DNA of 64,000 nt from Echinicola salinicaeni (GTDB lineage: Bacteria; Bacteroidota; Bacteroidia; Cytophagales; Cyclobacteriaceae), in assembly GCF_014280965.1 (NCBI RefSeq), contig NZ_JACODZ010000003.1, positions 434,001 through 498,000 on the forward strand. The letters are read 5' to 3'. The notes beneath the pieces were generated by a model that worked only from the letters and a program-made list of their open reading frames with translations, ran no database searches and was not told the origin of the DNA. This document shows, piece by piece, positions 33,852 through 42,762 of this stretch. A program made the translations under genes and the position numbers. Position 1 is the stretch's first letter. Each line of letters begins with the position of its first letter.

Positions 33852-35471
33852 TTACATTTTTTTGATTGCGTCGGTATATTTTTTTAGTTCCACTTTTACT
33901 TTAGGGAATAAGAAGAATAAGCCGATCATATTTGGAAATACAAGGGCTAGGATCATGGCATCAGAGAATTTTACCACAGCGTTCAAGGTGGTAGATGCTC
34001 CGATTACGATAAAGGCCAAGAATATGATTTTATAGCTAAGGTCAGCAGCTTTGCTTCTTCCAAAAAGGAATTTCCAGGATTGAAGTCCGTAATAAGACCA
34101 AGAGATCATCGTGGAGAAAGCAAACATAATGATGGCTACGGTCAACACATAGGAGAAGTGAGGAATCACCGTGTCATAAGCCATGGTAGTCAATTCAACA
34201 CCACCGACAGATGCACCTCCGTCTTTAAGAATTACGTTTCCGCTTCCGTCACCACCATAATTAAAGATGCTTTCTACATTGCCCAGACCACCGTCGATAT
34301 TGAAAAAGATGATTACCAGAGCAGTCATGGTACAAACAATCACGGTGTCGATCAATGGTTCCAAAAGGGCTACCACACCCTCACTGGCAGGGAATTTGGT
34401 TTTTACTGCAGAGTGGGCAATGGCCGCAGACCCAGCACCAGCTTCATTGGAGAAGGCGGCTCTTTGGAAACCTACTATAAGTACACCTACCATACCACCT
34501 AGACCGGCCATTGGGCTGAAAGCTCCTTCGATGATCAATCCAAAAGCGTCGTCAATATAGTCGTAGTGTGCTCCTAAAATGATTAGCGATGCCAATACAT
34601 AAACACCGGCCATGAAAGGAACGATTTTCTCAGTAATTGTAGCGATTCTTTTGATTCCGCCAATGATGACTACTGCTACCAATATGGCAAGGACAATACC
34701 AATCCAAAAACCGTTGGTTTGGAAGTTGATGCCTAGGAGGTTGGAAAGTTGAGAGGCGGCCTGATTGGACTGGAATGCGTTTCCTCCCCCAAAAGAAGCT
34801 CCCACACAAAGCACTGCAAATAGTCCTCCCAGAAATTGTCCTAAGCGTCCTTTTTTAAGGTCATGGCCCAATCCACGGGACAAATAGTACATTGGTCCTC
34901 CATAAACAACTCCATCCTTGTCTACATCCCTGTATTTTACACCAAGGGTACATTCAACGAATTTGGTACTCATTCCTAGGATACCACAGACGATCATCCA
35001 GAAAGTGGCGCCTGGGCCACCAATGGCAATGGCGACAGCAACCCCAGCAATATTACCAAGTCCAACCGTTCCTGATACTGCTGTGGCGAGCGCTTGGAAG
35101 TGACTTACTTCTCCTCCTTGGGAATCATCCACCATAATTTCCCCGGTTTCAGGGTCCTTATAGTTTTTCTCCATATCATCATATTTACCTTTCACGGTAT
35201 TGATAGCCAAAGGCATTTTGGTTATTCCAGGAACGGCAAAATAAATGGTGAAAAATGTGGCGCCGCATACCAATAAAATCAAAACAATTGGAATATTATA
35301 GTCTCCTATTGCGATAGGGTAAAGGACGAGGCTTTCCCAAGCATCAGCTATTGGTTGGAAAGATCGGTCTATTTTTTGTCCAAAACTTAAGTCTTCCGTA
35401 GGTGAGGTTTCCTGTGCGTATAGGGTAATAGGTAGTAGAAAAATTAAGAAGGATAGAAGTTTTCTATACAT
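33852..35471 (-). CDS. AGCS-family sodium:alanine/glycine symporter
   Basis: 539 residues, polytopic. The sequence has AGCS signatures such as GTVGLGNIAGVAVAIAIGGP, FWMIVCGILGMSTKFVECTL, a GGPMYYLSRGLG segment and FSNEAGAGSAAIAHSAVKT. The N-terminus MYRKLLSFLIFLLPITLYAQ looks like a cleavable signal followed by about 30 polar residues before the first usual TM helix, an extension relative to the canonical family. It transports small amino acids with Na+. Single-gene unit. Confidence 0.9.
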   Translation of the reverse strand: MYRKLLSFLIFLLPITLYAQETSPTEDLSFGQKIDRSFQPIADAWESLVLYPIAIGDYNIPIVLILLVCGATFFTIYFAVPGITKMPLAINTVKGKYDDMEKNYKDPETGEIMVDDSQGGEVSHFQALATAVSGTVGLGNIAGVAVAIAIGGPGATFWMIVCGILGMSTKFVECTLGVKYRDVDKDGVVYGGPMYYLSRGLGHDLKKGRLGQFLGGLFAVLCVGASFGGGNAFQSNQAASQLSNLLGINFQTNGFWIGIVLAILVAVVIIGGIKRIATITEKIVPFMAGVYVLASLIILGAHYDYIDDAFGLIIEGAFSPMAGLGGMVGVLIVGFQRAAFSNEAGAGSAAIAHSAVKTKFPASEGVVALLEPLIDTVIVCTMTALVIIFFNIDGGLGNVESIFNYGGDGSGNVILKDGGASVGGVELTTMAYDTVIPHFSYVLTVAIIMFAFSTMISWSYYGLQSWKFLFGRSKAADLSYKIIFLAFIVIGASTTLNAVVKFSDAMILALVFPNMIGLFFLFPKVKVELKKYTDAIKKM

Positions 35472-35726
35472 AATGTGTTTAAGTTTGATTTGTATATTTG
35501 AGTCTTATAAACATTTGAATAAATTCTATTTTAGTTTACACTTCCCAATCCAATCTCCCTTAAATACTGATTTTCCCCCTCACCGGAATTTGAGGTCCGG
35601 ATTATGAATAGGAGGTACTCGTTTTAAGAATACCATCCCTATAGCCATGTGTGCTGTATATAAAAAGGATGCAATTCATGATTATTTGGGATAAAATTGG
35701 ATTGTTTTTAATATTAATTGAATTTA

Positions 35727-36659
35727 TCAATCGGCTAAATTAAGTTGTTTTGCTAGAATAGCAATTCCATTCATAAAACTTTTTGGTTCATAATTAAGCT
35801 GTTCTTTTGCTTTTTTGATAATAAATCCAGTTTTAAGGGGTCTTTTTGCCTTCTGCTGGAATGTATTTGAGTCTGCTTTGTTGATCTTGGATTTGTCCAG
35901 TTTAAAGAAGTCGGCAGTCTGCATGGCCATTTCATAAGGAGTCAGTAACTCCTCTCCTGAAATATTGAAAATGCCAGTGGCTTTTTGTTCTGCCATGAGT
36001 AGACAGCCTTCAGCGAGGTCTTCGGCCAAAGTAGGTGTGCGAAGTTGGTCGTCAACAATTTGTAGATCTTTTCCTTGTTCAATGGAGTTTTTTACCCAAA
36101 GCACAATATTGGACCTGCTCATATCATGGGAAATGCCGTAAACCAAGACTGTGCGTGCAATTCCCCATTTCAATTTGGAGGCAAGGATGAGTTTTTCTGC
36201 TTCTAATTTAGTTTCGCCATAATAATTGATAGGATTGGCCTTGGCCTCTTCTGTGTATGGGCCTGCTTCTCCATCAAAAATAAAGTCAGTCGAAACATGG
36301 AGCAGATAAGCTCCGATTTTCTCAGATGCTGCGATGATGTTTTTTACCGCACTAACATTTTGCGCATAGCAGGCATCTTTTTCTGTTTCACACTGGTCTA
36401 CATTGGTCATGGCTGCACCGTGGATAATAATTTCCGGCTTATGGGCAGCAAAGACTTTTTCTATAGCTGCCGGATCTGTAATGTCCATGGGCTCATAATC
36501 AAAGCCCTGCCAATCCTTGGGTAGTCGACAAGCCCCTCTTCCTGTGGCTACTATTTTGAAAGTGCCTTTTTCGAGGAGTCTTTGGATCAGTTTTTGGCCT
36601 AAAAGACCATTAGCACCAGTGACTAAAATGGTCTCTTGATGATTATGTTTAGTATTCAA
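35727..36659 (-). CDS. RmlD-like NAD(P)-dependent sugar epimerase/reductase
   Basis: 310 residues, extended SDR. GANGLLG (15-21) is the nucleotide-binding motif. VDQCETEKDACYAQNV, HVSTDFIFDG and YYGETK (the catalytic Tyr-x3-Lys) match dTDP-4-dehydrorhamnose reductases. It is last in the minus-strand cluster, its start overlapping the cyclophilin gene by 11 nt. No other dTDP-rhamnose genes are nearby, so the exact substrate is unclear. Confidence 0.8.
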   Translation of the reverse strand: MNTKHNHQETILVTGANGLLGQKLIQRLLEKGTFKIVATGRGACRLPKDWQGFDYEPMDITDPAAIEKVFAAHKPEIIIHGAAMTNVDQCETEKDACYAQNVSAVKNIIAASEKIGAYLLHVSTDFIFDGEAGPYTEEAKANPINYYGETKLEAEKLILASKLKWGIARTVLVYGISHDMSRSNIVLWVKNSIEQGKDLQIVDDQLRTPTLAEDLAEGCLLMAEQKATGIFNISGEELLTPYEMAMQTADFFKLDKSKINKADSNTFQQKAKRPLKTGFIIKKAKEQLNYEPKSFMNGIAILAKQLNLAD

Positions 36660-37482
36660 AACCGTATTCTTTCGTGATTTTCTTTTTGCTCATTTCTTCC
36701 ACCTCTACGGTGATGTAAACAGGATTCACTGCTTGGTCCATCTGATTGGTTTTTTCTGCAGAAATTTTATCCACGACATCCAAGCCCTTGATGACCTTTC
36801 CAAATACGGTATACCCACCTTCATCCAAGTGTGGGGTTCCGCCGATACTCGTATAGGTCTCAATTTGTTTTGGGCTTAACTTTTTATCCAAATTAATATC
36901 ATAGAAGTCTTCCATGATTTCTTTTTTGGCAAGCATTAGGTCATTCATGGCAGAAAAATCACCAAAAGAATATAGCTCAGCATAGTGTTTGGCCAGCTCT
37001 TTATTGCTTTCAAGGCTGATATACTTCATGAATTGTTTTTGCAAACGTCTCATATCAGTGGTCAATTCCTTTTCCGTATAGACTTTGCCTTCCACTATAT
37101 AAAATTGGCAGCCACTGGACCTTTTTTCAGGGTTGATATTGTCTCCCTGCCTGGCGGCTGCAATGGCTCCTTTTTCGTGAATAAGGGCTTCATTGAATTC
37201 AGCAGGGATGGTGTACCACTCCTCTTCAGGTAGTCCTTCTTTAGAGAATACGTCTCCAGCTTGAATCATGAAATTGTCTATGATGCGGTGGAATTGGGTA
37301 GAGTCAAATCTGCCGGCTTCTGCCAATTTGATGAAGTTCTCTTTGTGCTCAGGTGTTTGGTCGTATAGAATCGCGAAGATATCACCATGTTTGGTGTGTA
37401 TCTTGATCAATGAATCCTTATTGGATGAACAAGAGATTAATAGGGGTAGCCAACAAGCTATCCAAAGCCATCTTAATTTCAT
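36649..37482 (-). CDS. Cyclophilin-type peptidylprolyl isomerase, lipoprotein
   Basis: 277 residues, lipobox LLISC with Cys18. Cyclophilin blocks are visible: NFIKLAEAGRFDSTQFHRII, NFMIQAGD, GAIAAARQGD, SGCQFYIVEG and GGYTVFGKVIKGLDVVDKI. About 65 residues are inserted between QFYIV and GGTPHLD, making it longer than the usual domain. It is an envelope folding factor. It overlaps the RmlD-like gene and starts 3 nt after hemC. Confidence 0.88.
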   Translation of the reverse strand: MKLRWLWIACWLPLLISCSSNKDSLIKIHTKHGDIFAILYDQTPEHKENFIKLAEAGRFDSTQFHRIIDNFMIQAGDVFSKEGLPEEEWYTIPAEFNEALIHEKGAIAAARQGDNINPEKRSSGCQFYIVEGKVYTEKELTTDMRRLQKQFMKYISLESNKELAKHYAELYSFGDFSAMNDLMLAKKEIMEDFYDINLDKKLSPKQIETYTSIGGTPHLDEGGYTVFGKVIKGLDVVDKISAEKTNQMDQAVNPVYITVEVEEMSKKKITKEYGFEY

Positions 37483-37485
37483 GAT

Positions 37486-38421
37486 TTATTTATTAAGCGT
37501 ATTTTTTATTTCAGCCAATATTCTATCGCCTCCGGATTGGAGGACTTTTTCGGCTAGTTCCTTGCCCAGGTCCTCTGCTTGTTCTGCAGGGCCGGTGATA
37601 TCATGCTGGATTCTTTCCTGTCCATCTAGGCTTATGATGCCTCCATTGAGCTTCAATACTCCATTCTCAAATTCGGCTAAGCAGAATACAGGAATACTGC
37701 ATCCTCCTTCAAGTATCTTAAGGTAACTGCGCTCGGCCCTTAGGCGGTAGCCTGTTTCTTCATCGTGGGTAGCTTTGATTATTAATTGCTTAAGTTCACT
37801 GTCCAGTTTTTCATAGGCTTCCACGGCGATACTTCCCTGCCCAACGGCCGGAGTAAATTCTTCTAAGGAAAGTTCATGCCTGATCAATTCATCGTAGCCC
37901 ATTCTATGGGCTCCAGCATAAGCCAAGAGCAGTGCGTCACAAACCCCCGATTCCATTTTTTTGATTCTGGTCTGCAGGTTTCCTCTGACCTCTACTGTCT
38001 TGATATGGGGGTAGAAGTGTTTTAAGGTGGCGACTCTTCGGGTAGAAGAGGTGCCTAAAAGTAAAGGCTTGTTGGGATTGGTATAATCAATATCTCCTTT
38101 ATGGCTCAATATGATATCATTGACCTTTTCCCGTTCAGTAAAGGAAATAAGCTCAAATCCTTCTGGTAAGCTAGAGGGCATGTCCTTGGCACTGTGAACA
38201 GCAATGTCCACCTCTCCGGAAGCCAATTGGTCTTCCAGTTCTTCTGTAAAGACTCCTTTGCTACCAATTTTTGAAATAGAGACATCCAATATTTTGTCCC
38301 CCTTGGTTTCGATAGTGACGATCTCTGCTTGAAGGCCTTGGGCTTTCAGAAGGTCTGCAATATGATAAGCTTGAAACAGTGCGAGTTTACTGCCTCTGGT
38401 TCCTATTTTGATAGGCTGCAT
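37486..38421 (-). CDS. hemC: Porphobilinogen deaminase
   Basis: 311 residues. It polymerises four porphobilinogen into hydroxymethylbilane in haem synthesis. The opening IKIGTRGSKLALFQA, the SAKDMPSSLPEG and LLLGTSSTRR segments and the cofactor-attachment Cys241 in LEGGCSIPV are all present. The start codon overlaps the rimK stop by one base. hemE is elsewhere in the window (57295). Confidence 0.95.
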   Translation of the reverse strand: MQPIKIGTRGSKLALFQAYHIADLLKAQGLQAEIVTIETKGDKILDVSISKIGSKGVFTEELEDQLASGEVDIAVHSAKDMPSSLPEGFELISFTEREKVNDIILSHKGDIDYTNPNKPLLLGTSSTRRVATLKHFYPHIKTVEVRGNLQTRIKKMESGVCDALLLAYAGAHRMGYDELIRHELSLEEFTPAVGQGSIAVEAYEKLDSELKQLIIKATHDEETGYRLRAERSYLKILEGGCSIPVFCLAEFENGVLKLNGGIISLDGQERIQHDITGPAEQAEDLGKELAEKVLQSGGDRILAEIKNTLNK

Positions 38422-39329
38422 TATTGTTTGATTTGGCGTTTACTAGTTTTTTTATTTGCGGAAGCTTCGATATATTCCACGATTTTTCCTGCAATGTTTA
38501 TTCCGGTGGCTTTTTCTATGCCTTCCAGTCCAGGGGAACTGTTTACTTCTAGGATCAGTGGTCCTCTGGTAGACTGAAGCATGTCTACTCCGGCAACAGC
38601 TAATCCCAAAGCTTTGGCAGCTGCTAGGGCCGCCTTTCTTTCTGCTGAAGAAAGCTTGATCACGGTCGCTTGCCCACCTCGGTGAAGATTGGATCGGAAT
38701 TCACCTTCTTCCCCCTGTCTTTTCATGGCACCTACTACTTTGCCATTGACCACAAAAGCCCTGATGTCTGCACCTTTAGCTTCTTTGATAAACTCTTGGA
38801 CGATGATTCGGGCCTTAAGACCATGGAATGCTTCAATTACGGATTGACCGGCCTTTTTGGTTTCTGCTAACACGACACCTAGTCCCTGGGTGCCTTCTAA
38901 AAGCTTGATAATCAATGGCGCTCCGCCCACTTGATCGATCAATTGCTTTTCACCCCCTTTGGAAAAATTGGTAAAGGCCGTTTTGGGCATGCCCAAACCT
39001 TCTCTGGAGAGTATCTGTAAGCTTCTCAACTTGTCCCGGCTTCGTACAATTGCCTGGGACTCTACTGCTGAGAAGGCTCCCATCAGTTCAAACTGTCGGA
39101 CTACTGCTGTGCCATAAAAGGTTACAGATGCACCTATCCTTGGGATGATGGCCTGAATGTCTTTTAGTTTTTCTCCTTTATAAAAAATAGAAGGACCTTC
39201 CTGTTCGATGACCAGATCGCAGAGTGAGTGATCTATGATCAATGCCTCATGTCCGGCATCTTCTATGGCTTCTTTTAGCCTTCTTGTTGAATAAAGGTTT
39301 GGGTTACGTGAAAGTACGGCTATTCTCAT
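38421..39329 (-). CDS. rimK: RimK-type glutamate ligase (ATP-grasp)
   Basis: 302 residues, the E. coli RimK length (300). It adds glutamates to the C-terminus of ribosomal protein S6 using ATP. The opening [18 protein letters not shown], the ATP-grasp phrases [17 protein letters not shown] and [19 protein letters not shown], and [21 protein letters not shown] are present. It overlaps rimB by 4 nt. An accompanying rimA is not seen. Confidence 0.92.
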   Translation of the reverse strand: MRIAVLSRNPNLYSTRRLKEAIEDAGHEALIIDHSLCDLVIEQEGPSIFYKGEKLKDIQAIIPRIGASVTFYGTAVVRQFELMGAFSAVESQAIVRSRDKLRSLQILSREGLGMPKTAFTNFSKGGEKQLIDQVGGAPLIIKLLEGTQGLGVVLAETKKAGQSVIEAFHGLKARIIVQEFIKEAKGADIRAFVVNGKVVGAMKRQGEEGEFRSNLHRGGQATVIKLSSAERKAALAAAKALGLAVAGVDMLQSTRGPLILEVNSSPGLEGIEKATGINIAGKIVEYIEASANKKTSKRQIKQ

Positions 39330-39769
39330 GACTGTGAAGCTTTGTGTTTCTTGGATAGGTTGGTTTCATCTACGTCTACAATGAACCTTCCTTTTAGCAT
39401 TTTTCGGCCCAACAGAATGGCGTTACGCATTTTAGACCGGTCTGATAAGGTGAATTCTGTTTCAAATTCCTGATTGAACATGACCACTTTGGTGGCGACC
39501 TTGTATCTTAACTCTGCACCGCCAAAGGAGTTTTTTACTTTTTTCTGACTGTATTTTTCTGTTCGTATAAGCTTATCATTATAGAGGCGGTGATTTGGTG
39601 ACAGGAGTTTGAACTCCAGTACCATTTTTCCATTGATTTCCTTTTCTTCCATCCATTCACAATGGATGGCATTGGTATATGCTCCAGTGTCCACTTTGGA
39701 GGAAATCATGTCAAGCCCCCATTCCGGGAGACTGATTTTTTCTCTTCTGCCGATGATGAACTTTTTCAT
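39326..39769 (-). CDS. rimB: RimB-like retropepsin-type protease
   Basis: 147 residues. [15 protein letters not shown] carries the aspartyl-protease [22 protein letters not shown] and [16 protein letters not shown] are typical of the family annotated as ATP-dependent zinc protease. RimB partners RimK in S6 polyglutamylation. Start and stop overlap holB and rimK by 4 nt each, so translation is coupled. The symbol is given for the family. Confidence 0.8.
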   Translation of the reverse strand: MKKFIIGRREKISLPEWGLDMISSKVDTGAYTNAIHCEWMEEKEINGKMVLEFKLLSPNHRLYNDKLIRTEKYSQKKVKNSFGGAELRYKVATKVVMFNQEFETEFTLSDRSKMRNAILLGRKMLKGRFIVDVDETNLSKKHKASQS

Positions 39770-40911
39770 TCTGTTTCCTTTTTTCTTAGGACTTTGGCCA
39801 TGCTAAAGGAGAGATCAGCAAAAAGGATTTTAGCATTTGCGTTTCTTTCCAAGTGGTAATGTGCGGTATTCAGCAATTGATATATGCTAAGAATTTTGTT
39901 TTCCGTAAGAGCTTTAAGGCTGAAATTTTCAATAAATTCCCTGTCGTTTGGAGCTGTTCTCATGAGATCCTCTAGCTGGCTTCTCTTCAACAAGCTTTCT
40001 CTTAATATGTTTAGCCCCGTAAGGAAAAGGGCTTTTTGTCCCTCTTTGTCCAAGGTCTGGAAATTATCAGACCATGAAAGGATATTGTTGATGTCAAGGG
40101 TAAAGCAAAGCCGCATCCAATCTCGGAATTTGGCCGTGTTTTCATCGACTACCTGATCTGCCAATCTATAGGCTTCCCGCATATTGCCATTTGCCAAAGG
40201 TGCGATCTGCATGCCCGCTTCCTTAGAACATAAACCTTCAGTGATCAAGTGTTCTTTGATCTCTTCATCTGTAAATGCTCTTACTAATACTTTTTGGGTT
40301 CTGGAAAGAATTGTAGTAAGCAATTGCTCTGGTTGGTGGGCCACCATTAAGAACAGGGTCTTTTCTGGCGGCTCTTCTAAGACCTTCAAGAGTGCATTGG
40401 CAGATGCTGTGTGCATCAATTCTGGAATCCAAACCAAAATGACCTTATATCCTCCCTCAAATGATTTGAGGGAGATAGTTTTGATGATTTGCTTTGCTGC
40501 AGCCTTTGAAATGTTCAGCTGCTTTTTCTCAAATCCATTATGGTATATCCAGTCCTGAAGATTGCCATAGGGTCTTTGAATTACAAATTCCCTCCAAGGA
40601 GCTAAAATATCTACTTTTTTGCCGTTTCCATCATCGTCTTCCTTGATAAGGCTTCCAGGGACTGGGAAAGTGAAACTCAGGTCTGGATGCACTAGTTTTG
40701 CCATTTTTTGGCAAGCGCTGCATTCTCCGCAGGCATCTTGTTCACCGGGATTTTCACAGTTGACATAAGTAGCCAAAGCCAAAGCCATTTTTAGGTTGGC
40801 GGAACCTTCAGGACCATGAAATAATAGCGCATGGGCCAAATGGTTATTTTTGATGGCCTTGATGAGCTTGTCTTTGGTTTCCTGTAAGCCTGGAATGGAT
40901 GAAAATAGCAT
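39766..40911 (-). CDS. holB: DNA polymerase III subunit delta'
   Basis: 381 residues. The clamp-loader AAA+ fold is seen in LAHALLFHGPEGSANLKMA (P-loop without GKT, as usual for delta'), a zinc module with four Cys (CENPGEQDACGECSACQKM), LLKVLEEPPEKTLFLMV and ILSRTQ. It starts 15 nt after the GlmU-like gene ends and overlaps rimB by 4 nt. Confidence 0.9.
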   Translation of the reverse strand: MLFSSIPGLQETKDKLIKAIKNNHLAHALLFHGPEGSANLKMALALATYVNCENPGEQDACGECSACQKMAKLVHPDLSFTFPVPGSLIKEDDDGNGKKVDILAPWREFVIQRPYGNLQDWIYHNGFEKKQLNISKAAAKQIIKTISLKSFEGGYKVILVWIPELMHTASANALLKVLEEPPEKTLFLMVAHQPEQLLTTILSRTQKVLVRAFTDEEIKEHLITEGLCSKEAGMQIAPLANGNMREAYRLADQVVDENTAKFRDWMRLCFTLDINNILSWSDNFQTLDKEGQKALFLTGLNILRESLLKRSQLEDLMRTAPNDREFIENFSLKALTENKILSIYQLLNTAHYHLERNANAKILFADLSFSMAKVLRKKETE

Positions 40912-40926
40912 GTTTATTCTTTTCGC

Positions 40927-42129
40927 TTATACCTTCTTATCCCAAATTCGATAAGCCTTGGTCATGTCAAATATATTCTGAAGCAAAGATTTTTCGGTGT
41001 CATCAAAGCTGAAACCTCTCCTTTCGATTACTTTACTCGCAGTTTCCTCAAACTTTCTGAATTGGAAAGTGGAAAACCCTGCTGCGCCGCCCCAAGCAAA
41101 TGAGGGGACGAAATTTCTAGGGAATCCTGAACCGAAAACATTTGCTCCTACGCCTACTACAGTTCCGGTATTGAACATGGTGTTGATGCCACATTTGGAA
41201 TGATCCCCCATCATTAATCCACAAAACTGAAGGCCTGAATTGGCAAATCCACCTTTGGTATAATCCCAAATTTTGACTGGAGCATAATTGTTTTTAAGGT
41301 TAGAAATATTGGTGTCGGCACCAAAATTACACCACTCTCCTATGACGGAATTACCAATAAACCCATCATGACCTTTATTACTGTAGCCAAAGATGACCGT
41401 ATTGGAAACTTCTCCGCCTACTTTGGAATATGGTCCGATGGTATTGTCTCCCCTCATTTTGCCTCCCATATTGACCACTGCACCTTCACAAAGCGCAAAG
41501 GGGCCTCTGATCATGGCGCCTTCCTGTACCTGGGTATTTTTGCCAATATATATTGGTCCATCTTCGGCATTAAGGATGGCTGCACGGATTTGGGCTCCTT
41601 CTTCTACAAAGATCATTTCCGGATTGTAAACACGTGTATGGGGATCTTGTATGCCGATAGAATTACGGTTGGCGGTGATCATCGCATAGTCTTTTCGAAG
41701 TTCCTGACCATTGTGCTGAAAGATATGCCAAGTCCGATGAATAAGGGTGATCTCGCCCAGATGTTCTACTGCTTCATGATTCTCCTTTATTTCATCTATT
41801 GAGAAATCAGCAGGTTTTTCGACTATGGCTGCCAAAAGGATATTGTCCTTATATAAGGCTTGGCCTTCCTTTAGGGATTTGATGGTACTAGTCAAATCAT
41901 GGTCTGGACAAAGCCCGCCATTGATAAATAGTTTGGCATCTTCCAACTGGGGGAATTTGCTTTTTAAATAATCCTGCGTGAAAAAACCAGCTTTGGTATT
42001 AAAGTGTTTCTCCCACTTTTCACTGATTTTTAATATGCCCACTCTGATCTCAGCGACAGGGCGCGTAAAAGTAAAAGGTAATAGTGAACCCCTATAAGTA
42101 GGGTCATCAAATAATGTGATTGCCTCCAT
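40927..42129 (-). CDS. GlmU-like sugar nucleotidyltransferase
   Basis: 400 residues from ATG 42129; an upstream start would run into the hairpin at 42143 and is not credible. The N-terminal part (MEAITLFDDPTYRGSLLPF, TRPVAEIRVGILKISEKW) matches the short Bacteroidota nucleotidyltransferase domain. The C-terminal part is a left-handed beta helix with hexapeptides (VQEGAMIRGPFALCEGAVVNM, GEWCNFGADTNISN). It probably makes UDP-sugar precursors. First gene of the cluster; its promoter ends four bases before the ATG. Confidence 0.8.
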   Translation of the reverse strand: MEAITLFDDPTYRGSLLPFTFTRPVAEIRVGILKISEKWEKHFNTKAGFFTQDYLKSKFPQLEDAKLFINGGLCPDHDLTSTIKSLKEGQALYKDNILLAAIVEKPADFSIDEIKENHEAVEHLGEITLIHRTWHIFQHNGQELRKDYAMITANRNSIGIQDPHTRVYNPEMIFVEEGAQIRAAILNAEDGPIYIGKNTQVQEGAMIRGPFALCEGAVVNMGGKMRGDNTIGPYSKVGGEVSNTVIFGYSNKGHDGFIGNSVIGEWCNFGADTNISNLKNNYAPVKIWDYTKGGFANSGLQFCGLMMGDHSKCGINTMFNTGTVVGVGANVFGSGFPRNFVPSFAWGGAAGFSTFQFRKFEETASKVIERRGFSFDDTEKSLLQNIFDMTKAYRIWDKKV

Positions 42130-42133
42130 GGTA

Positions 42134-42141
42134 CAAAAATA
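42134..42141 (-). promoter_or_regulatory. -7 promoter element directly before the GlmU-like gene
   Basis: Read on the minus strand: TATTTTTG, then TACC, then ATG. It fits TAnnTTTG and would place transcription start at or near the first codon. No strong -33 element is seen. Confidence 0.5.
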
Positions 42142-42142
42142 G

Positions 42143-42178
42143 AAAAGTCTCTTGGAATACAATTTCCAAGAGACTTTT
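42143..42178 (-). terminator. Terminator of rpmE2
   Basis: Perfect 15-bp arms (AAAAGTCTCTTGGAA and its complement) around a 6-nt loop. It separates rpmE2 from the GlmU-like gene. Confidence 0.9.
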
Positions 42179-42207
42179 AAAACGCTTTTTTACAGAAAAG
42201 TAATGAA

Positions 42208-42453
42208 TTACTTCTTCTTGTATCTTCTGTTGAATTTCTCTACTCGACCCGCAGTGTCCAATAGCATCTTCTTACCAGTGTAGAATGGGTGAGAGTTTGA
42301 GCTTACTTCTATTTTGTAAACTGGATACTCATTTCCATCTTCCCAAGTGATCGTCTCGTTAGTTTCGATAGTAGACTTGGTAATGAATTTATATTCACTG
42401 GAAGTGTCATAAAAAACAACCTCTCTGTAGTTTGGATGAATGTCTTTTTTCAT
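42208..42453 (-). CDS. rpmE2: 50S ribosomal protein L31, type B
   Basis: 81 residues, starting [16 protein letters not shown] and including [20 protein letters not shown]. There is no CxxC zinc site, which marks the type B form. It has its own promoter (42499-42530) and terminator, so it is monocistronic. Confidence 0.96.
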   Translation of the reverse strand: MKKDIHPNYREVVFYDTSSEYKFITKSTIETNETITWEDGNEYPVYKIEVSSNSHPFYTGKKMLLDTAGRVEKFNRRYKKK

Positions 42454-42762
42454 GGTAATCCCTATTTATATTAAATGTCGCTTTTTCAAATGGAGGCACA
42501 AAGTTATCCTTTTTTGTAAAAGCCTCCAAATGTTTATCAATGAATTATTTAACTAGAAGGGGTTCAGCCATCTAATCCAGTGCAAAATTGTGAAAAAAAT
42601 ACCGGATTAGCCCTATTGGACGAATATAATTTGAAAGTTTTAGGATTGATGGTGATTTTAATTGGGCCGTGTGAAAGGCTTTTTTATTAGAAAAACCTCG
42701 TTTTCATCTAATAATGTTTTAATTTTTGTAGTTGAATTGACGAATTGCGTAAATAGTTGCCC
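42454..42762. other. Divergent intergenic region of rpmE2 and the Wzi-like gene
   Basis: 309 bp. The rpmE2 promoter is at 42499-42530. The inverted repeat TGGAGGC (42491-42497) and GCCTCCA flanks the promoter spacer and may be an operator. The rest, toward the Wzi-like gene, shows no clear signal. Confidence 0.5.
42499..42530 (-). promoter_or_regulatory. Promoter of rpmE2
   Basis: On the minus strand TTTG (42530-42527), a 20-bp spacer, then TAACTTTG (42506-42499). Bacteroidota -33/-7 pattern. Confidence 0.75.

Noticed and set aside
34080-34502. 140-residue plus-strand frame inside the AGCS symporter gene
   Set aside because: It is antisense to a strongly conserved gene, with no motif, and is typical of a shadow frame.
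40997-41802. Plus-strand frames over the GlmU-like gene
   Set aside because: They are antisense to a well-supported beta-helix protein and contain no domain.
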